Positions 37,329-45,940 of a stretch of 49,011 bases of DNA are shown here, piece by piece; positions within the stretch are counted from its first letter, which is position 1, and every line of letters begins with the position of its first letter. The notes beneath the pieces were generated by a model, which ran no database searches, was not told the origin of the DNA, and was given only the letters and a program-made list of their open reading frames with translations. Origin of the DNA: Cupriavidus gilardii (GTDB lineage: Bacteria; Pseudomonadota; Gammaproteobacteria; Burkholderiales; Burkholderiaceae). Made by a program: the position numbers and the translations under genes. The stretch covers positions 1 through 49,011 of the forward strand of contig NZ_VZOV01000031.1 in the NCBI RefSeq assembly GCF_008801915.1, written 5' to 3'.

Positions 37329-39308
37329 ATGGGCAGCACCTTGGGGGCGATGGACGGGGTCATGCGGCGGGGCGCGCCGCGCAGCGCAGGTCGGCGGGGC
37401 TGGCGAGGTTGGCAATGGCTGGCCGCGATCGCGCTGGCGCTGCTGACGGCCTGGCTGTGTCTCGGCGCCGGCCTGGCGCGCGCCGCCGACCAGGACGATT
37501 TCCTGCCGCCCGAGCAGGCCTTCCGCTTCGCCGCCCGCGCCATCGACGCGCGCACCGTCGAAGTCCGCTTCGATGTCGCGCCGGGCTACTACATGTACCG
37601 CGAGCGCTTCGCCTTCGCCGCGCAGCCGGCGCAGGTCAAGCTCGGCGCGCCCGATCTGCCGGCCGGCAAGGTCAAGTTCGACGAGACGTTCGGCAAGGAG
37701 ATGGAGACCTACCGCGACACGGTGACGATCCGCGTGCCGGTCGAGTCCGCGCCCGCGGACGGCAAATGGACGCTGGTCGTAACCTCGCAGGGCTGCGCCG
37801 ACAAGGGCTTGTGCTATCCGCCGATGGAGAGCGTCTACGAAGTCGGCGGCGCCGGCATCGGCGCGTTGCTCGGCGGCCGCTCCAATGCGGCGTCGACCAA
37901 TGCCACGTCGCGCATCGCGGCCGCTACGCCGCTGTCGGCCGGCACCGGGAGCACGGGGCCGAGTGCCGCGGTACAAGCCGATATCGGCAAGGCCGTCGAC
38001 GACAGCGGCCGCATCGCCGCGACGCTGGCCGGTGGCCATCTGCTGACGATCGTCGCGCTGTTCTTCGGTCTCGGCCTGCTGCTGACCTTCACCCCCTGCG
38101 TGCTGCCGATGGTGCCGATCCTGTCATCGATCGTGGTCGGCGAGCACGTGCACCGCGGCCGCGCCTTCGTCGTGTCGCTGGCCTATGTGCTTGGCATGGC
38201 GGTGGTCTACACCGCGGTCGGCGTCGCCGCCGGGCTGATCGGCGAAGGGCTCGCGGCGACGTTGCAAACGCCCTGGGTACTGGCGCTGTTCGCCGCGCTG
38301 ATGGTGGCGCTGGCGTTGTCGATGTTCGGCCTGTATGAACTGCAGCTTCCGCAGCGCTGGCAGACGCGGCTGGCCGATTCGGCCAATCGCCGACCCGGCG
38401 GCCAGATCGCGGGCGCCGCGGCGATGGGCGCGATCTCCGCGCTGATCGTCGGTCCCTGCGTGACCGCGCCGCTGGCCGGCGCGCTGGCCTATATCGCGCA
38501 GAGCGGCGATGCGTGGACGGGCGGCACCGCACTGTTCTCGATGGCGATCGGCATGGGCGTACCGCTGCTGCTGGTCGGCGTCGGTGCCGGCAATCTGCTG
38601 CCGCGCGCGGGCCAGTGGATGGAGGCGACCAAACGCGTGTTCGGCTTCCTGCTGCTCGGTGTCGCGCTGTGGATGGTCGGACCGGTGCTGCCTGCCTGGC
38701 TGTCGATGCTGGGCTGGGCGACGCTGCTGCTGGTTGGCGCGGTGTTCCTGCGCGCGTTCGACGGGCTGGGCGCGGAGCCGCATCCGGTGGCGCGGCTGGG
38801 CAAGGGGTTGGGCGTGCTGTCCGCGCTGGCCGGCGCAATCCTGCTGGTGGGCCTGGCCTCGGGCAGCCGCAATCCGCTGCAGCCGCTGTCGCATCTGGTG
38901 GCGGGTGCCCGCGACGGTGCGCCGGCGGCCCAGGCGGTACGCTTCGAACGGGTTCGCTCGGTGGCCGACCTCGACGCCCGCATCGCGCAGGCCAGCGCCG
39001 CCGGCAAGCCGGTGCTGCTGGACTTCTATGCGGACTGGTGCGTCAGCTGCAAGGAGATGGAGCGCTTCACCTTCAGCGATCCGCGCGTGCAGGCGCGGCT
39101 GGCCGACGTGGTGATGCTGCAGGCCGACGTGACCGCCAACAACGCCGACGACAAGGCGCTGCTGAAGCGCTTCGGCCTGTTCGGGCCGCCGGGCATCATC
39201 CTGTTCGGCGACGACGGGCGCGAGCTGCCGGTGCGAGTGATCGGCTATCAGGCGGCGGGACGGTTCCTGGGCAGCCTGGAGCGCGCGTTCGGCCCGGCGG
39301 GCGCCTGA
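37329..39308 (+). CDS. dsbD: Thiol:disulfide interchange protein DsbD
   Basis: DsbD (659 aa) moves electrons from cytoplasmic thioredoxin across the inner membrane to periplasmic DsbC, CcmG-like and similar partners. A signal peptide (hydrophobic about 29-48, cleavage near 52) leads to the periplasmic alpha domain with Cys156 and Cys162 (GCADKGLCYPP). The membrane domain has Cys257 (FTPCVLPMVPIL) and Cys377 (GPCVTAPLAG). The C-terminal thioredoxin domain has CVSC at 571-574. All six redox cysteines are present. The length is about 95 residues more than E. coli (565), mostly in the linkers. The first of several in-frame ATGs was used, so the true start may be up to 11 codons later. Confidence 0.96.
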   Translation: MGSTLGAMDGVMRRGAPRSAGRRGWRGWQWLAAIALALLTAWLCLGAGLARAADQDDFLPPEQAFRFAARAIDARTVEVRFDVAPGYYMYRERFAFAAQPAQVKLGAPDLPAGKVKFDETFGKEMETYRDTVTIRVPVESAPADGKWTLVVTSQGCADKGLCYPPMESVYEVGGAGIGALLGGRSNAASTNATSRIAAATPLSAGTGSTGPSAAVQADIGKAVDDSGRIAATLAGGHLLTIVALFFGLGLLLTFTPCVLPMVPILSSIVVGEHVHRGRAFVVSLAYVLGMAVVYTAVGVAAGLIGEGLAATLQTPWVLALFAALMVALALSMFGLYELQLPQRWQTRLADSANRRPGGQIAGAAAMGAISALIVGPCVTAPLAGALAYIAQSGDAWTGGTALFSMAIGMGVPLLLVGVGAGNLLPRAGQWMEATKRVFGFLLLGVALWMVGPVLPAWLSMLGWATLLLVGAVFLRAFDGLGAEPHPVARLGKGLGVLSALAGAILLVGLASGSRNPLQPLSHLVAGARDGAPAAQAVRFERVRSVADLDARIAQASAAGKPVLLDFYADWCVSCKEMERFTFSDPRVQARLADVVMLQADVTANNADDKALLKRFGLFGPPGIILFGDDGRELPVRVIGYQAAGRFLGSLERAFGPAGA

Positions 39309-39337
39309 CGCCGGCCTGGCACGAACCCGGCACAGAT

Positions 39338-39364
39338 ATTCGGGCCCGGCCGCCGGCCCCGAAT
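39338..39364. other. Inverted repeat between convergent dsbD and corA
   Basis: ATTCGGG (39338-39344) and CCCGAAT (39358-39364) pair around a G+C-rich centre that can itself pair. The right arm reaches the corA stop codon. The 55-base gap between the two converging genes has no T tract, so this may be a weak bidirectional stop signal. Confidence 0.4.
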
Positions 39365-40605
39365 CACTCCCGCCACAACCAGCGGCCGACCGCCCACATT
39401 GCCGCGATTCCCACCACCACCGCGCCCATCAGCCCGATCGACCACCAGAAGCCGCTGGGCTCCTGCAGCCACGGCATGCGCTCGAAGTTCATGCCGAAGA
39501 CGCCGGTGATCAGCGTCAGCGGCATGAACAGCGCGGTGATCATCGTCAGCATCCGCATCGTGCGGTTGGTCCGGTGCGCGACCGCCGAGAAGTGGATCTG
39601 CACTGCGGACTCGATCGAATCCTCGAGCCGGCGCGCATGCGCCAGCACGCGCAGGATGTGTTCCATCACGTCGTTGATGCGCACCAGCAGCACCTCGTCG
39701 CGCTCGTTGGCGATGCCGCCGCCCGGGTCGCTGTAGGTGTTGTCGAGCAGGCTGTCGCGGAACTCCTGCAGCGCGTCGCGCTGTTCCTCGCACAGATGTT
39801 CCAGCCGGCGCAGCTGGATGCGCGCATCGAGCAGGCCCTCCCAGCTGGAAAAGCCGCTGCGCGCGTTCAGCAGCGCGCGCTGCCAGCGGTCGAGCTGGCG
39901 CGTCAGCGGCGCGCGCAGGTCGAGATAGCGGTCGACCATCGCATTGAGCAGCCGCAGCATCAGGTCCTCGGGACGCGTCGGCGGACGGATGCCGTGTACC
40001 AGCGCCGTGCCGCCGTTTGCCCGGACCTCCGGCCGCGGCGCGCGGCTCAGCTCGAGCAGCCGCTGGCGGACCTGCTCGATCGTGCGCGACTGGCCAGGCC
40101 GCACGGTGGCCAGCACGTGGTCGAACACGAAGAAGGTCACCGGCTGCGTGTCGATGCGCGCCAGTGCCGGCAGGAAGCCGGGCGGGTGGCGGCGCGGCTT
40201 TGCTGCCGCGGTGCCCGTACCGGCGTTGGCCCCCGCCGCAGTTTCCGCGCCGCTGCCATTCCCCTTGGCGACAACCGGTGCCGGTCCCTCGCTGCCGGCT
40301 TCCGCAATCAGGCGGCTGGTCTCGAACGTCAGCTTGCGGAAGATCACCATGTCGTAGGCATGCGTCGTGTCGAAGAACGACGGATGCGCGGCATTGGTGG
40401 CGTCGGCCAGATGCAGGTCCAGCACCGGCGCGCCGGTCAGCGTCTGCAACTGGTCGCGCCAGGCCGCCGGCGCCGCGCTGACTTCAGCGAGGGTGCAGTC
40501 GACCCAGACGAAGCGGGGCGCGGCCTGTTCGGCGAGGAAGGCACGCGCGGCCTCGAGCGAGTCGAGCGGATGGACCTGGCTGGCGGAAAAACCGAGCAGC
40601 TGCAT
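39364..40605 (-). CDS. corA: CorA-family magnesium/cobalt transporter
   Basis: This 413-residue protein is a CorA-type channel for Mg2+ and related ions. The signature GMN sits at residues 371-373 within GVFGMNFERMPW. It is flanked by two C-terminal membrane helices (about 350-367 and 388-407). The large N-terminal domain is cytoplasmic. Compared with E. coli CorA (316 aa) it has an extra low-complexity stretch at about residues 105-145, rich in Gly, Ala and Thr. The start ATG lies 10 bases after the hemB stop on the same strand, so hemB-corA is probably one operon. No clear ribosome site is seen. ZntB-like specificity for zinc cannot be excluded. Confidence 0.9.
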   Translation of the reverse strand: MQLLGFSASQVHPLDSLEAARAFLAEQAAPRFVWVDCTLAEVSAAPAAWRDQLQTLTGAPVLDLHLADATNAAHPSFFDTTHAYDMVIFRKLTFETSRLIAEAGSEGPAPVVAKGNGSGAETAAGANAGTGTAAAKPRRHPPGFLPALARIDTQPVTFFVFDHVLATVRPGQSRTIEQVRQRLLELSRAPRPEVRANGGTALVHGIRPPTRPEDLMLRLLNAMVDRYLDLRAPLTRQLDRWQRALLNARSGFSSWEGLLDARIQLRRLEHLCEEQRDALQEFRDSLLDNTYSDPGGGIANERDEVLLVRINDVMEHILRVLAHARRLEDSIESAVQIHFSAVAHRTNRTMRMLTMITALFMPLTLITGVFGMNFERMPWLQEPSGFWWSIGLMGAVVVGIAAMWAVGRWLWRE

Positions 40606-40615
40606 GCGCGACCGA

Positions 40616-41608
40616 TCAGCGCGCCAGCAGGCGGGCGGCGTCGAGCGCGAAATAGGTCAGGATGCCGTCGGCTCCGGCGCGGCGGAACGCCAGCAGCGAT
40701 TCCATCATGACCTTGTCGTGGTCGAGCCAGCCGTTCTGCGCGGCCGCCTTCAGCATCGCGTACTCGCCGCTGACCTGGTAGACGTAGGTCGGGAAGCGGA
40801 ATTCGTCCTTGACCCGGCGGACGATGTCCAGATACGGCATGCCCGGCTTGACCATCACCATGTCGGCGCCTTCCATGATGTCCTGCGCGACCTCGCGCAG
40901 CGCCTCGTCGGTATTGGCCGGGTCCATCTGGTAGGTCATCTTGTTGCCCTTGCCCAGATTGGCGGCCGAGCCGACCGCGTCGCGGAACGGGCCGTAGAAC
41001 GCCGATGCGTACTTGGCCGAGTACGCCATGATGCGCGTGTGGATGTGGCCCGCCTCTTCGAGCGCATTGCGCACCGCGCCGATGCGGCCGTCCATCATGT
41101 CGGATGGCGCGACGATGTCGACGCCGGCCGCGGCCTGCGTCAGCGCCTGCCGCACCAGGATCTCGACCGTTTCTTCGTTCAGCACGTAGCCGTCGGCATC
41201 GAGCACGCCGTCCTGGCCGTGGCTGGTGTACGGGTCGAGCGCGACATCGGTCAGCACGCCCAGTTCGGGGAAGCGGTCCTTCAGCGCGCGCACGGCGCGC
41301 GGAATCAGCCCGTCGTCGCGCGTCGCCTCGATGCCGTCGGGCGTCTTCAGCGACGGATCGATGACCGGGAACAGTGCGATCACCGGAACGCCCAGCTGCA
41401 CGCATTGCTCGGCGACCGGCAGCAGCAGGTCGACCGACACGCGCTCGACGCCGGGCATCGACGCGACGCTCTGGCGCTGGCCCTGTCCGTCGAGCACGAA
41501 CACGGGATAGATCAGGTTGTCCGGCGACAGCCGGTGCTCGCGCATCAGGCGGCGCGAGAAGTCGTCGCGGCGCATGCGGCGGGGGCGGAATTCGGGGAAG
41601 GTGGACAT
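40616..41608 (-). CDS. hemB: Delta-aminolevulinic acid dehydratase (porphobilinogen synthase)
   Basis: HemB (330 aa) joins two 5-aminolevulinate molecules to porphobilinogen, an early step of haem synthesis. The two active-site lysines are Lys199 (MAYSAKYASAFYGPFRDA) and Lys254 (VKPGMPYLDIV), corresponding to Lys195 and Lys247 in E. coli. The metal-site region reads DVALDPYTSHGQDGV, with Asp in place of the Cys cluster, so it is the magnesium-dependent type rather than zinc type. No strong ribosome site precedes the ATG. Upstream, transcribed from the other strand, lies the candidate small RNA. Confidence 0.97.
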   Translation of the reverse strand: MSTFPEFRPRRMRRDDFSRRLMREHRLSPDNLIYPVFVLDGQGQRQSVASMPGVERVSVDLLLPVAEQCVQLGVPVIALFPVIDPSLKTPDGIEATRDDGLIPRAVRALKDRFPELGVLTDVALDPYTSHGQDGVLDADGYVLNEETVEILVRQALTQAAAGVDIVAPSDMMDGRIGAVRNALEEAGHIHTRIMAYSAKYASAFYGPFRDAVGSAANLGKGNKMTYQMDPANTDEALREVAQDIMEGADMVMVKPGMPYLDIVRRVKDEFRFPTYVYQVSGEYAMLKAAAQNGWLDHDKVMMESLLAFRRAGADGILTYFALDAARLLAR

Positions 41609-41745
41609 GGTGAGATCGTCAGTCAGGGGACGGCGGAGCGCAGCGGCCCACGATACATGGGCGATCGCGGCGTCACGGCGAAGGGACCGGATGTGGCAGG
41701 GGCTTGGCCTGCCGGGCGGCGGCGTCCCGCGTCCAATAAAAAACT

Positions 41746-41772
41746 AAACTTTTGTGCGTGCCCGCTATCATA
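41746..41772 (+). promoter_or_regulatory. Candidate promoter of the hemB-engB small RNA
   Basis: TATCAT (41766-41771) matches five of six -10 bases and would start transcription near 41778, exactly where the first stem of the RNA begins; there is no good -35 box 17 bases upstream. Alternatively, AAACTT (41746-41751) and TCATA (41768-41772) separated by 16 bases resemble a sigmaE/ECF-type promoter (consensus GAACTT and TCTRA). The two readings overlap and neither is proven. Confidence 0.4.
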
Positions 41773-41777
41773 CTCGC

Positions 41778-41894
41778 GGACCCTTTGCGTTGCGCCGCGT
41801 GCGTGGCGCGAGGTCCCCCGCTACTCCTCCCTGAGCGGGTACCCGCCTCGCGGCGGGAATATTCCCCCCCGTTGCTTGCAGCGGGGTTTTTTTT
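41778..41894 (+). ncRNA. Small RNA with anti-Shine-Dalgarno loop
   Basis: Four consecutive stem-loops fill about 117 bases. Stem 1: GGACC (41778-41782)/GGTCC (41812-41816) with inner GCGCC/GGCGC (41792-41809). Stem 2: CCCGCT (41817-41822)/AGCGGG (41834-41839) presenting the 11-base loop ACTCCTCCCTG. Stem 3: CCCGCC-TCGC-GGCGGG (41842-41857). Stem 4: CCCCGTTGC (41867-41875)/GCAGCGGG (41878-41885) followed by eight T (41887-41894), a plus-strand terminator. Both flanking genes run on the minus strand, so this is its own transcript. The loop can pair with GGAGGAG-type ribosome sites. From memory, a betaproteobacterial toxic RNA family with such a loop beside hemB has been described; this is probably a member. 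The minus-strand hemB start lies 170 bases away, so overlap with the hemB coding sequence is not seen. Confidence 0.75.
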
Positions 41895-41904
41895 GCGCGC
41901 TCGC

Positions 41905-42630
41905 CTACGACGGGGTGTCGCCGCTGCCGGACGCTGGATCGGGCCCGGTCTGCGGCGCCGCATTGGCCGCGGGCGGCGCAGCGCCTGCGGGCTGCGCCTC
42001 GGGCAGCCCCAGCCATCCGGCGATATGGCGCTGGGCCTCCTCGATGCCGCGGCGCTTCAGGCTCGAGAACAGCTGTGCGGTCAGCAACGGGGGGTTCTCC
42101 AGCTGGGCCGCATAGTCGGCCAGCACGCGGCGCGTCTCGCGCAGCGCCAGCGCGTTCTCGCTGCTGGTCAGCTTGTCGGCCTTGGTCAGCAGCACGTGGA
42201 TCGGCTTGCCGGTCGGCAGGAACCACTCGACCATCTGGCAATCGAGGTCGGTGAAGGGCCGGCGTGCATCCATCATGATCACCAGCCCGGCCAACTGTTG
42301 CCGCGCCTGCACGTAGTCGCTCAGCAGCGACTGCCAGTGGTACTTGGCCGAACCGGACACCTGCGCATAGCCATAGCCGGGAAGGTCGACCAGGAAGGCC
42401 AGCGGATCGGGCGCCTTGACCGGCGCGACCGCGAAGAAATTGATGTGCTGCGTGCGGCCGGGGGTCTTCGACGAGAACGCCAGCCGCTTCTGATTGCACA
42501 GCACATTGATGGCGGTCGACTTGCCCGCGTTGGACCGTCCGGCAAAGGCGACCTCGGGCACCGCGGTGGCCGGCAGGTCGCGCAGATGGTTGACGGTGGT
42601 GAAGAAGCGGGCCTGATGTAGAAGGGACAT
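41905..42630 (-). CDS. engB: Ribosome biogenesis GTPase EngB/YsxC
   Basis: EngB (241 aa, YihA/YsxC family) is a GTPase needed for late assembly of the 50S subunit. G1 is GRSNAGKST near residue 31, the G2-like TPGRTQHINFF near 56, G3 DLPGYGYA near 82 and G4 TKADKL near 150. The last 35 residues form an Ala/Pro/Gly-rich tail that is absent from E. coli (210 aa). It stops 11 bases from the end of the small RNA's T tract, on the opposite strand. Its own minus-strand terminator was not found; the T-rich stretch at 41735-41750 lacks an adjacent stem. Confidence 0.95.
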   Translation of the reverse strand: MSLLHQARFFTTVNHLRDLPATAVPEVAFAGRSNAGKSTAINVLCNQKRLAFSSKTPGRTQHINFFAVAPVKAPDPLAFLVDLPGYGYAQVSGSAKYHWQSLLSDYVQARQQLAGLVIMMDARRPFTDLDCQMVEWFLPTGKPIHVLLTKADKLTSSENALALRETRRVLADYAAQLENPPLLTAQLFSSLKRRGIEEAQRHIAGWLGLPEAQPAGAAPPAANAAPQTGPDPASGSGDTPS

Positions 42631-42906
42631 GAGGAGAGGGAGGGTCGGGACGCCCGCGCGGGGTGCGCCAAGCGTCTATCCGGGAAGCGATTTATTGTAC
42701 AATACCGCGGTTAACGGCCTCCCGGCCGGGTGGCGTTCGACGTTCTTTTGGCCTTGTTGGCGGCCGGCATGACCTGTGATGAACGGCCGGCAGTGGTCTG
42801 CCAACGGGTCTGTCCCGTCTTTTCGCCCAATGCGCGTCCTCACCGCAGGCCGGAGGCTGACCGGCACGCGATAACGAATTCAAAACAATTCAGACAAGGT
42901 GTGCGA
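42631..42906. promoter_or_regulatory. Divergent engB/cytochrome c4 promoter region
   Basis: This 276-base gap lies between divergent genes. ATTGTACAAT (42694-42703) is a perfect 10-base palindrome and supplies a TACAAT -10-like element on both strands. No good -35 box was found for either direction at 16 to 18 bases. On the plus side it leaves a leader of about 195 bases before the cytochrome gene. Nothing else is recognised here. Confidence 0.35.
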
Positions 42907-43566
42907 ATGAATGGCATTGCGAAACTTGTGGCTGTCGTAGCACTGGCCTTGCCGGCAACGGTCTTCACGGGTCTGGCCTCGGCCGCCGAGCAGGCCCCCG
43001 CCAAGGCGGACCCGGCCAAGGGCGAGACGCTCTACACGCAGGGCGCGCCGGATCGCAATGTTCCCGCCTGCCTGAGCTGTCACGGTGCCAACGGCAACAG
43101 CGGCGCCGCGGTCAATCCGAAACTGGCCGCGCAGCATCCCGAATACGCCCACAAGCAGCTGGCCGACTTCAAGGCCAAGGTCCGCAACAACCCGATCATG
43201 ACGCCGATCGCGGCGCAGCTGACCGATCAGGAAATGCGCGACGTCGGCGCCTATCTGGCGCGCCAGACCCAGAAGCCGGCCTCCGCGAAGAACAAGGACA
43301 CCATCGAGCTGGGCCAGAAGATCTATCGCGCCGGCATCGCCAACAAGGGCGTGCCCGCCTGCGCGGCCTGCCATGGCCCGGCCGGCGCCGGCATTCCGGC
43401 GCAGTATCCGCGCATCGGCGGCCAGTTCTCCGAATACACCGAGGCGCAGCTTGTGGCCTTCCGCCAGGGCGGCCGCAAGAACAACGCGGTGATGGCCGAG
43501 GTCGCGGCGCGCATGTCCGACGCCGAGATCAAGGCGGTGGCCGACTACGTCGCCGGCCTGCGCTGA
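42907..43566 (+). CDS. Dihaem cytochrome c4
   Basis: This 219-residue periplasmic protein has a signal peptide (hydrophobic about 5-22, cleavage near SAA/AEQ at residue 27) and two haem attachment sites, CLSCH at residues 55-59 and CAACH at 152-156. The two halves are similar, and each ends with a sequence containing a candidate Met ligand (NPIMTPIA, NAVMAEVA). That fits the cytochrome c4 family, which passes electrons to terminal oxidases. The ATG at 42907 follows AAGGTG by six bases. It lies directly upstream of the genes that attach haem to c-type cytochromes. Confidence 0.93.
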   Translation: MNGIAKLVAVVALALPATVFTGLASAAEQAPAKADPAKGETLYTQGAPDRNVPACLSCHGANGNSGAAVNPKLAAQHPEYAHKQLADFKAKVRNNPIMTPIAAQLTDQEMRDVGAYLARQTQKPASAKNKDTIELGQKIYRAGIANKGVPACAACHGPAGAGIPAQYPRIGGQFSEYTEAQLVAFRQGGRKNNAVMAEVAARMSDAEIKAVADYVAGLR

Positions 43567-43645
43567 GCCCACCGGTAGCCCCGGGCCGGCCGGCCCTCGC
43601 CGGCGCGGCGCGGGCGCGCAACCAAACGAGCCGGCGATAATCGAA

Positions 43646-43684
43646 GAGGGTGGCCTGCGCGAGCGAGCCTCCCTCTTTGTCTTT
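43646..43684 (+). terminator. Terminator-like hairpin before resB
   Basis: GAGGGTGGC (43646-43654) pairs with GCCTCCCTC (43667-43675), with one T-T mismatch, around a 12-base loop. TTTGTCTTTT follows. It could partly stop transcription after cytochrome c4. GATAAT at 43636-43641 looks like a -10 box but has no -35 partner. Confidence 0.4.
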
Positions 43685-43713
43685 TGCGCCCCGCGCCTCC
43701 TGCCTTACCTGCC

Positions 43714-45930
43714 ATGCCGACCGCTTCCACTTCGGGCCTGCGCCTGAAGACCCCCCACCGCCTGCTGCGCGATACCGTCGAGCTGGTCTCGTCGATGCGC
43801 TTCGCGATCGCGCTGCTGTCGGTGATCTCGATCGCCAGCGTGATCGGCACCGTGCTCAAGCAGAACGAGCCGTACGCCAACTACGTCAACCAGTTCGGGC
43901 CGTTCTGGGCCGAGCTGTTCCATGCGCTGTCGCTGCAGAAGGTCTACAGCTCGTGGTGGTTCCTGCTGATCCTGGCCTTCCTGGTGATTTCCACCTCGCT
44001 GTGCCTGGTGCGCAATGCGCCGAAGATGGTCGGCGACATGCGCTCGTGGAAGGACCATGTGCGCGAGCGCAGCCTGCGCGCTTTCCACCACCGCGTCGAG
44101 TTCGATGCCGCCCCAGCGCGCGCAGGGGCGGTGCAGCGCCTCGGCGCGCTGCTGGCCAACCGCGGCTATCGCGTGCGCCAGGTGGAGCATGACGGCGCCA
44201 CGCTGCTGGCGGCCAAGGCCGGCGCCGCCAACAAGCTCGGCTATATCCTCGCGCACGCGGCCATCGTGGTGATCTGCATCGGCGGGCTGCTCGACGGCGA
44301 CATGCTGATTCGCGCGCAGATGTGGTTCGGCGGCAAGACGCCGATCACCGGCAACGCGGTGATCAACGAGATCCCGCCGCAGCATCGGCTCTCCAGCAGC
44401 AATCCGGGCTTTCGCGGCAACGCCTTCGTGCCCGAGGGCGCCACCGTGTCGACCGCGATCCTGAACATCGCCGATGGCGCGCTGGTGCAGGACCTGCCGT
44501 TCACGCTGACGCTGAAGAAATTCATCATCGAGCATTACTCGACCGGCATGCCCAAGCTGTTCGCCTCCGACGTGGTCGTTACCGACCGCGCGACCGGCAA
44601 GCAGACCGCGGCCACCATCAAGGTCAACGAGCCGCTGATCGTCGACGGCATCGCGATCTACCAGTCCAGCTTCGAGGACGGCGGCTCGCGCCTGAAGTTC
44701 GTCGGCTATCCGATGCAGGGCAGCTCGGCGAAGACCTTCGCGTTCGCGGGCACCGTCGGCAACAGCGCGCCGCTGAAGGGCACCGGCAGCGACGTCGATG
44801 CGCAGGGCCTGGCGGTCGAGTTCAGCGACTTCCGGCTGATGAACATCGAGAACGTCACCGATGCGTCGGGCAAGACCGATGCGCGCGGCGTGGCGACGCG
44901 CTCGCTGAACGAGCGCATCGAGGCGCGCCTGGGCGCGGCCGCCAATCCCGAGCGCGAGAAGCAGCTGCGCAATGTCGGCCCGTCCGTGCAGTACAAGCTG
45001 CGCGACCGCAACGGTCAGGCGCGCGAATTCCACAACTACATGGTGCCGGTGCAGCTCGACGGCCAGACGGTGTTCCTGGCCGGCACGCGCGATACGCCGA
45101 ACGAGCCATTCCGCTATCTGCGCATTCCGGCCGACGAGCAGGGCAGCGTGGCCGACTGGATGCGGCTGCGCGCGGCGCTGCAGGACAGCGCGCTGCGCGG
45201 CGAGGCCGCGCGCCGCTTCGCGCTGGCGTCGATGCCGGGCGACGACAAGGGCGAGGTGCGTGCGCAGCTGGCCGAGAGCGCGCGCCGTGCGCTGGATCTG
45301 TTCGCCGGCGCCGCGCGCCACGATGCCGATGCGCCGCCGGGCGGCTTCGCCGCGATCGCCGCCTTCCTCGAGCGCTCGGTACCGCAGGCCGAGCAGCAGA
45401 AGGCGGCCGATGTGCTGCTGAAGATCCTGAACGGCTCGATGTGGGAACTGTGGCAGCTCGCGCGCGAACGCGCGGACCTGCCGGTGGTCGCCAACAGCGC
45501 GCAGAGCGGCGCCTTCCTGCAGCAGGCGATCAACGCGCTGTCGGACAGTTTTTTCTACGCGGCGCCGGTATTCCTGCAGCTGGACGACTTCCAGGAGGTC
45601 AAGGCCAGCGTGTTCCAGATGACCCGTGCGCCGGGCAAGAACATCGTGTATCTTGGCTGCCTGCTGCTGGTGCTGGGCGTGTTCGCGATGCTCTATATCC
45701 GCGAGCGCCGGGTGTGGGTCTGGGTGAAGGATGCGCAGCCGTATGCTGCTCCGGATGCCGCGCCGAGCGACGGCGCGCAACGGGCCGCCGGCAGCCATGT
45801 GCTGATGGCAATGTCGACCCAGCGGCGCACCCTGGACTTCGAGAAGGAATTCGCCGCGCTGCGCGAGGACGTGCAGCGTGCCGCGGCGGCCGCGCAGGAA
45901 TCGCCGCCGGCGGCACCGGCGACACGGTAG
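43714..45930 (+). CDS. Cytochrome c biogenesis protein ResB/Ccs1
   Basis: This 738-residue membrane protein belongs to the ResB/Ccs1 family of the system II cytochrome c assembly pathway. With CcsA it exports haem and attaches it to apocytochromes outside the inner membrane. Membrane segments are visible at about residues 30-50 (FAIALLSVISIASVIGTVL), 83-103, 177-195 and near 645 (IVYLGCLLLVLGVFAMLYI). A large periplasmic region lies between the last two. I chose ATG 43714 (MPTASTSGLRLK); a TTG ten codons upstream is less likely. The last 60 residues are a charged Ala-rich tail. ccsA follows after ten bases. Confidence 0.93.
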   Translation: MPTASTSGLRLKTPHRLLRDTVELVSSMRFAIALLSVISIASVIGTVLKQNEPYANYVNQFGPFWAELFHALSLQKVYSSWWFLLILAFLVISTSLCLVRNAPKMVGDMRSWKDHVRERSLRAFHHRVEFDAAPARAGAVQRLGALLANRGYRVRQVEHDGATLLAAKAGAANKLGYILAHAAIVVICIGGLLDGDMLIRAQMWFGGKTPITGNAVINEIPPQHRLSSSNPGFRGNAFVPEGATVSTAILNIADGALVQDLPFTLTLKKFIIEHYSTGMPKLFASDVVVTDRATGKQTAATIKVNEPLIVDGIAIYQSSFEDGGSRLKFVGYPMQGSSAKTFAFAGTVGNSAPLKGTGSDVDAQGLAVEFSDFRLMNIENVTDASGKTDARGVATRSLNERIEARLGAAANPEREKQLRNVGPSVQYKLRDRNGQAREFHNYMVPVQLDGQTVFLAGTRDTPNEPFRYLRIPADEQGSVADWMRLRAALQDSALRGEAARRFALASMPGDDKGEVRAQLAESARRALDLFAGAARHDADAPPGGFAAIAAFLERSVPQAEQQKAADVLLKILNGSMWELWQLARERADLPVVANSAQSGAFLQQAINALSDSFFYAAPVFLQLDDFQEVKASVFQMTRAPGKNIVYLGCLLLVLGVFAMLYIRERRVWVWVKDAQPYAAPDAAPSDGAQRAAGSHVLMAMSTQRRTLDFEKEFAALREDVQRAAAAAQESPPAAPATR

Positions 45931-45940
45931 GGATTTCGTC

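Noticed and set aside
41735..41750. T-rich minus-strand stretch as the engB terminator
   Set aside because: No stem lies directly upstream of it on the minus strand.
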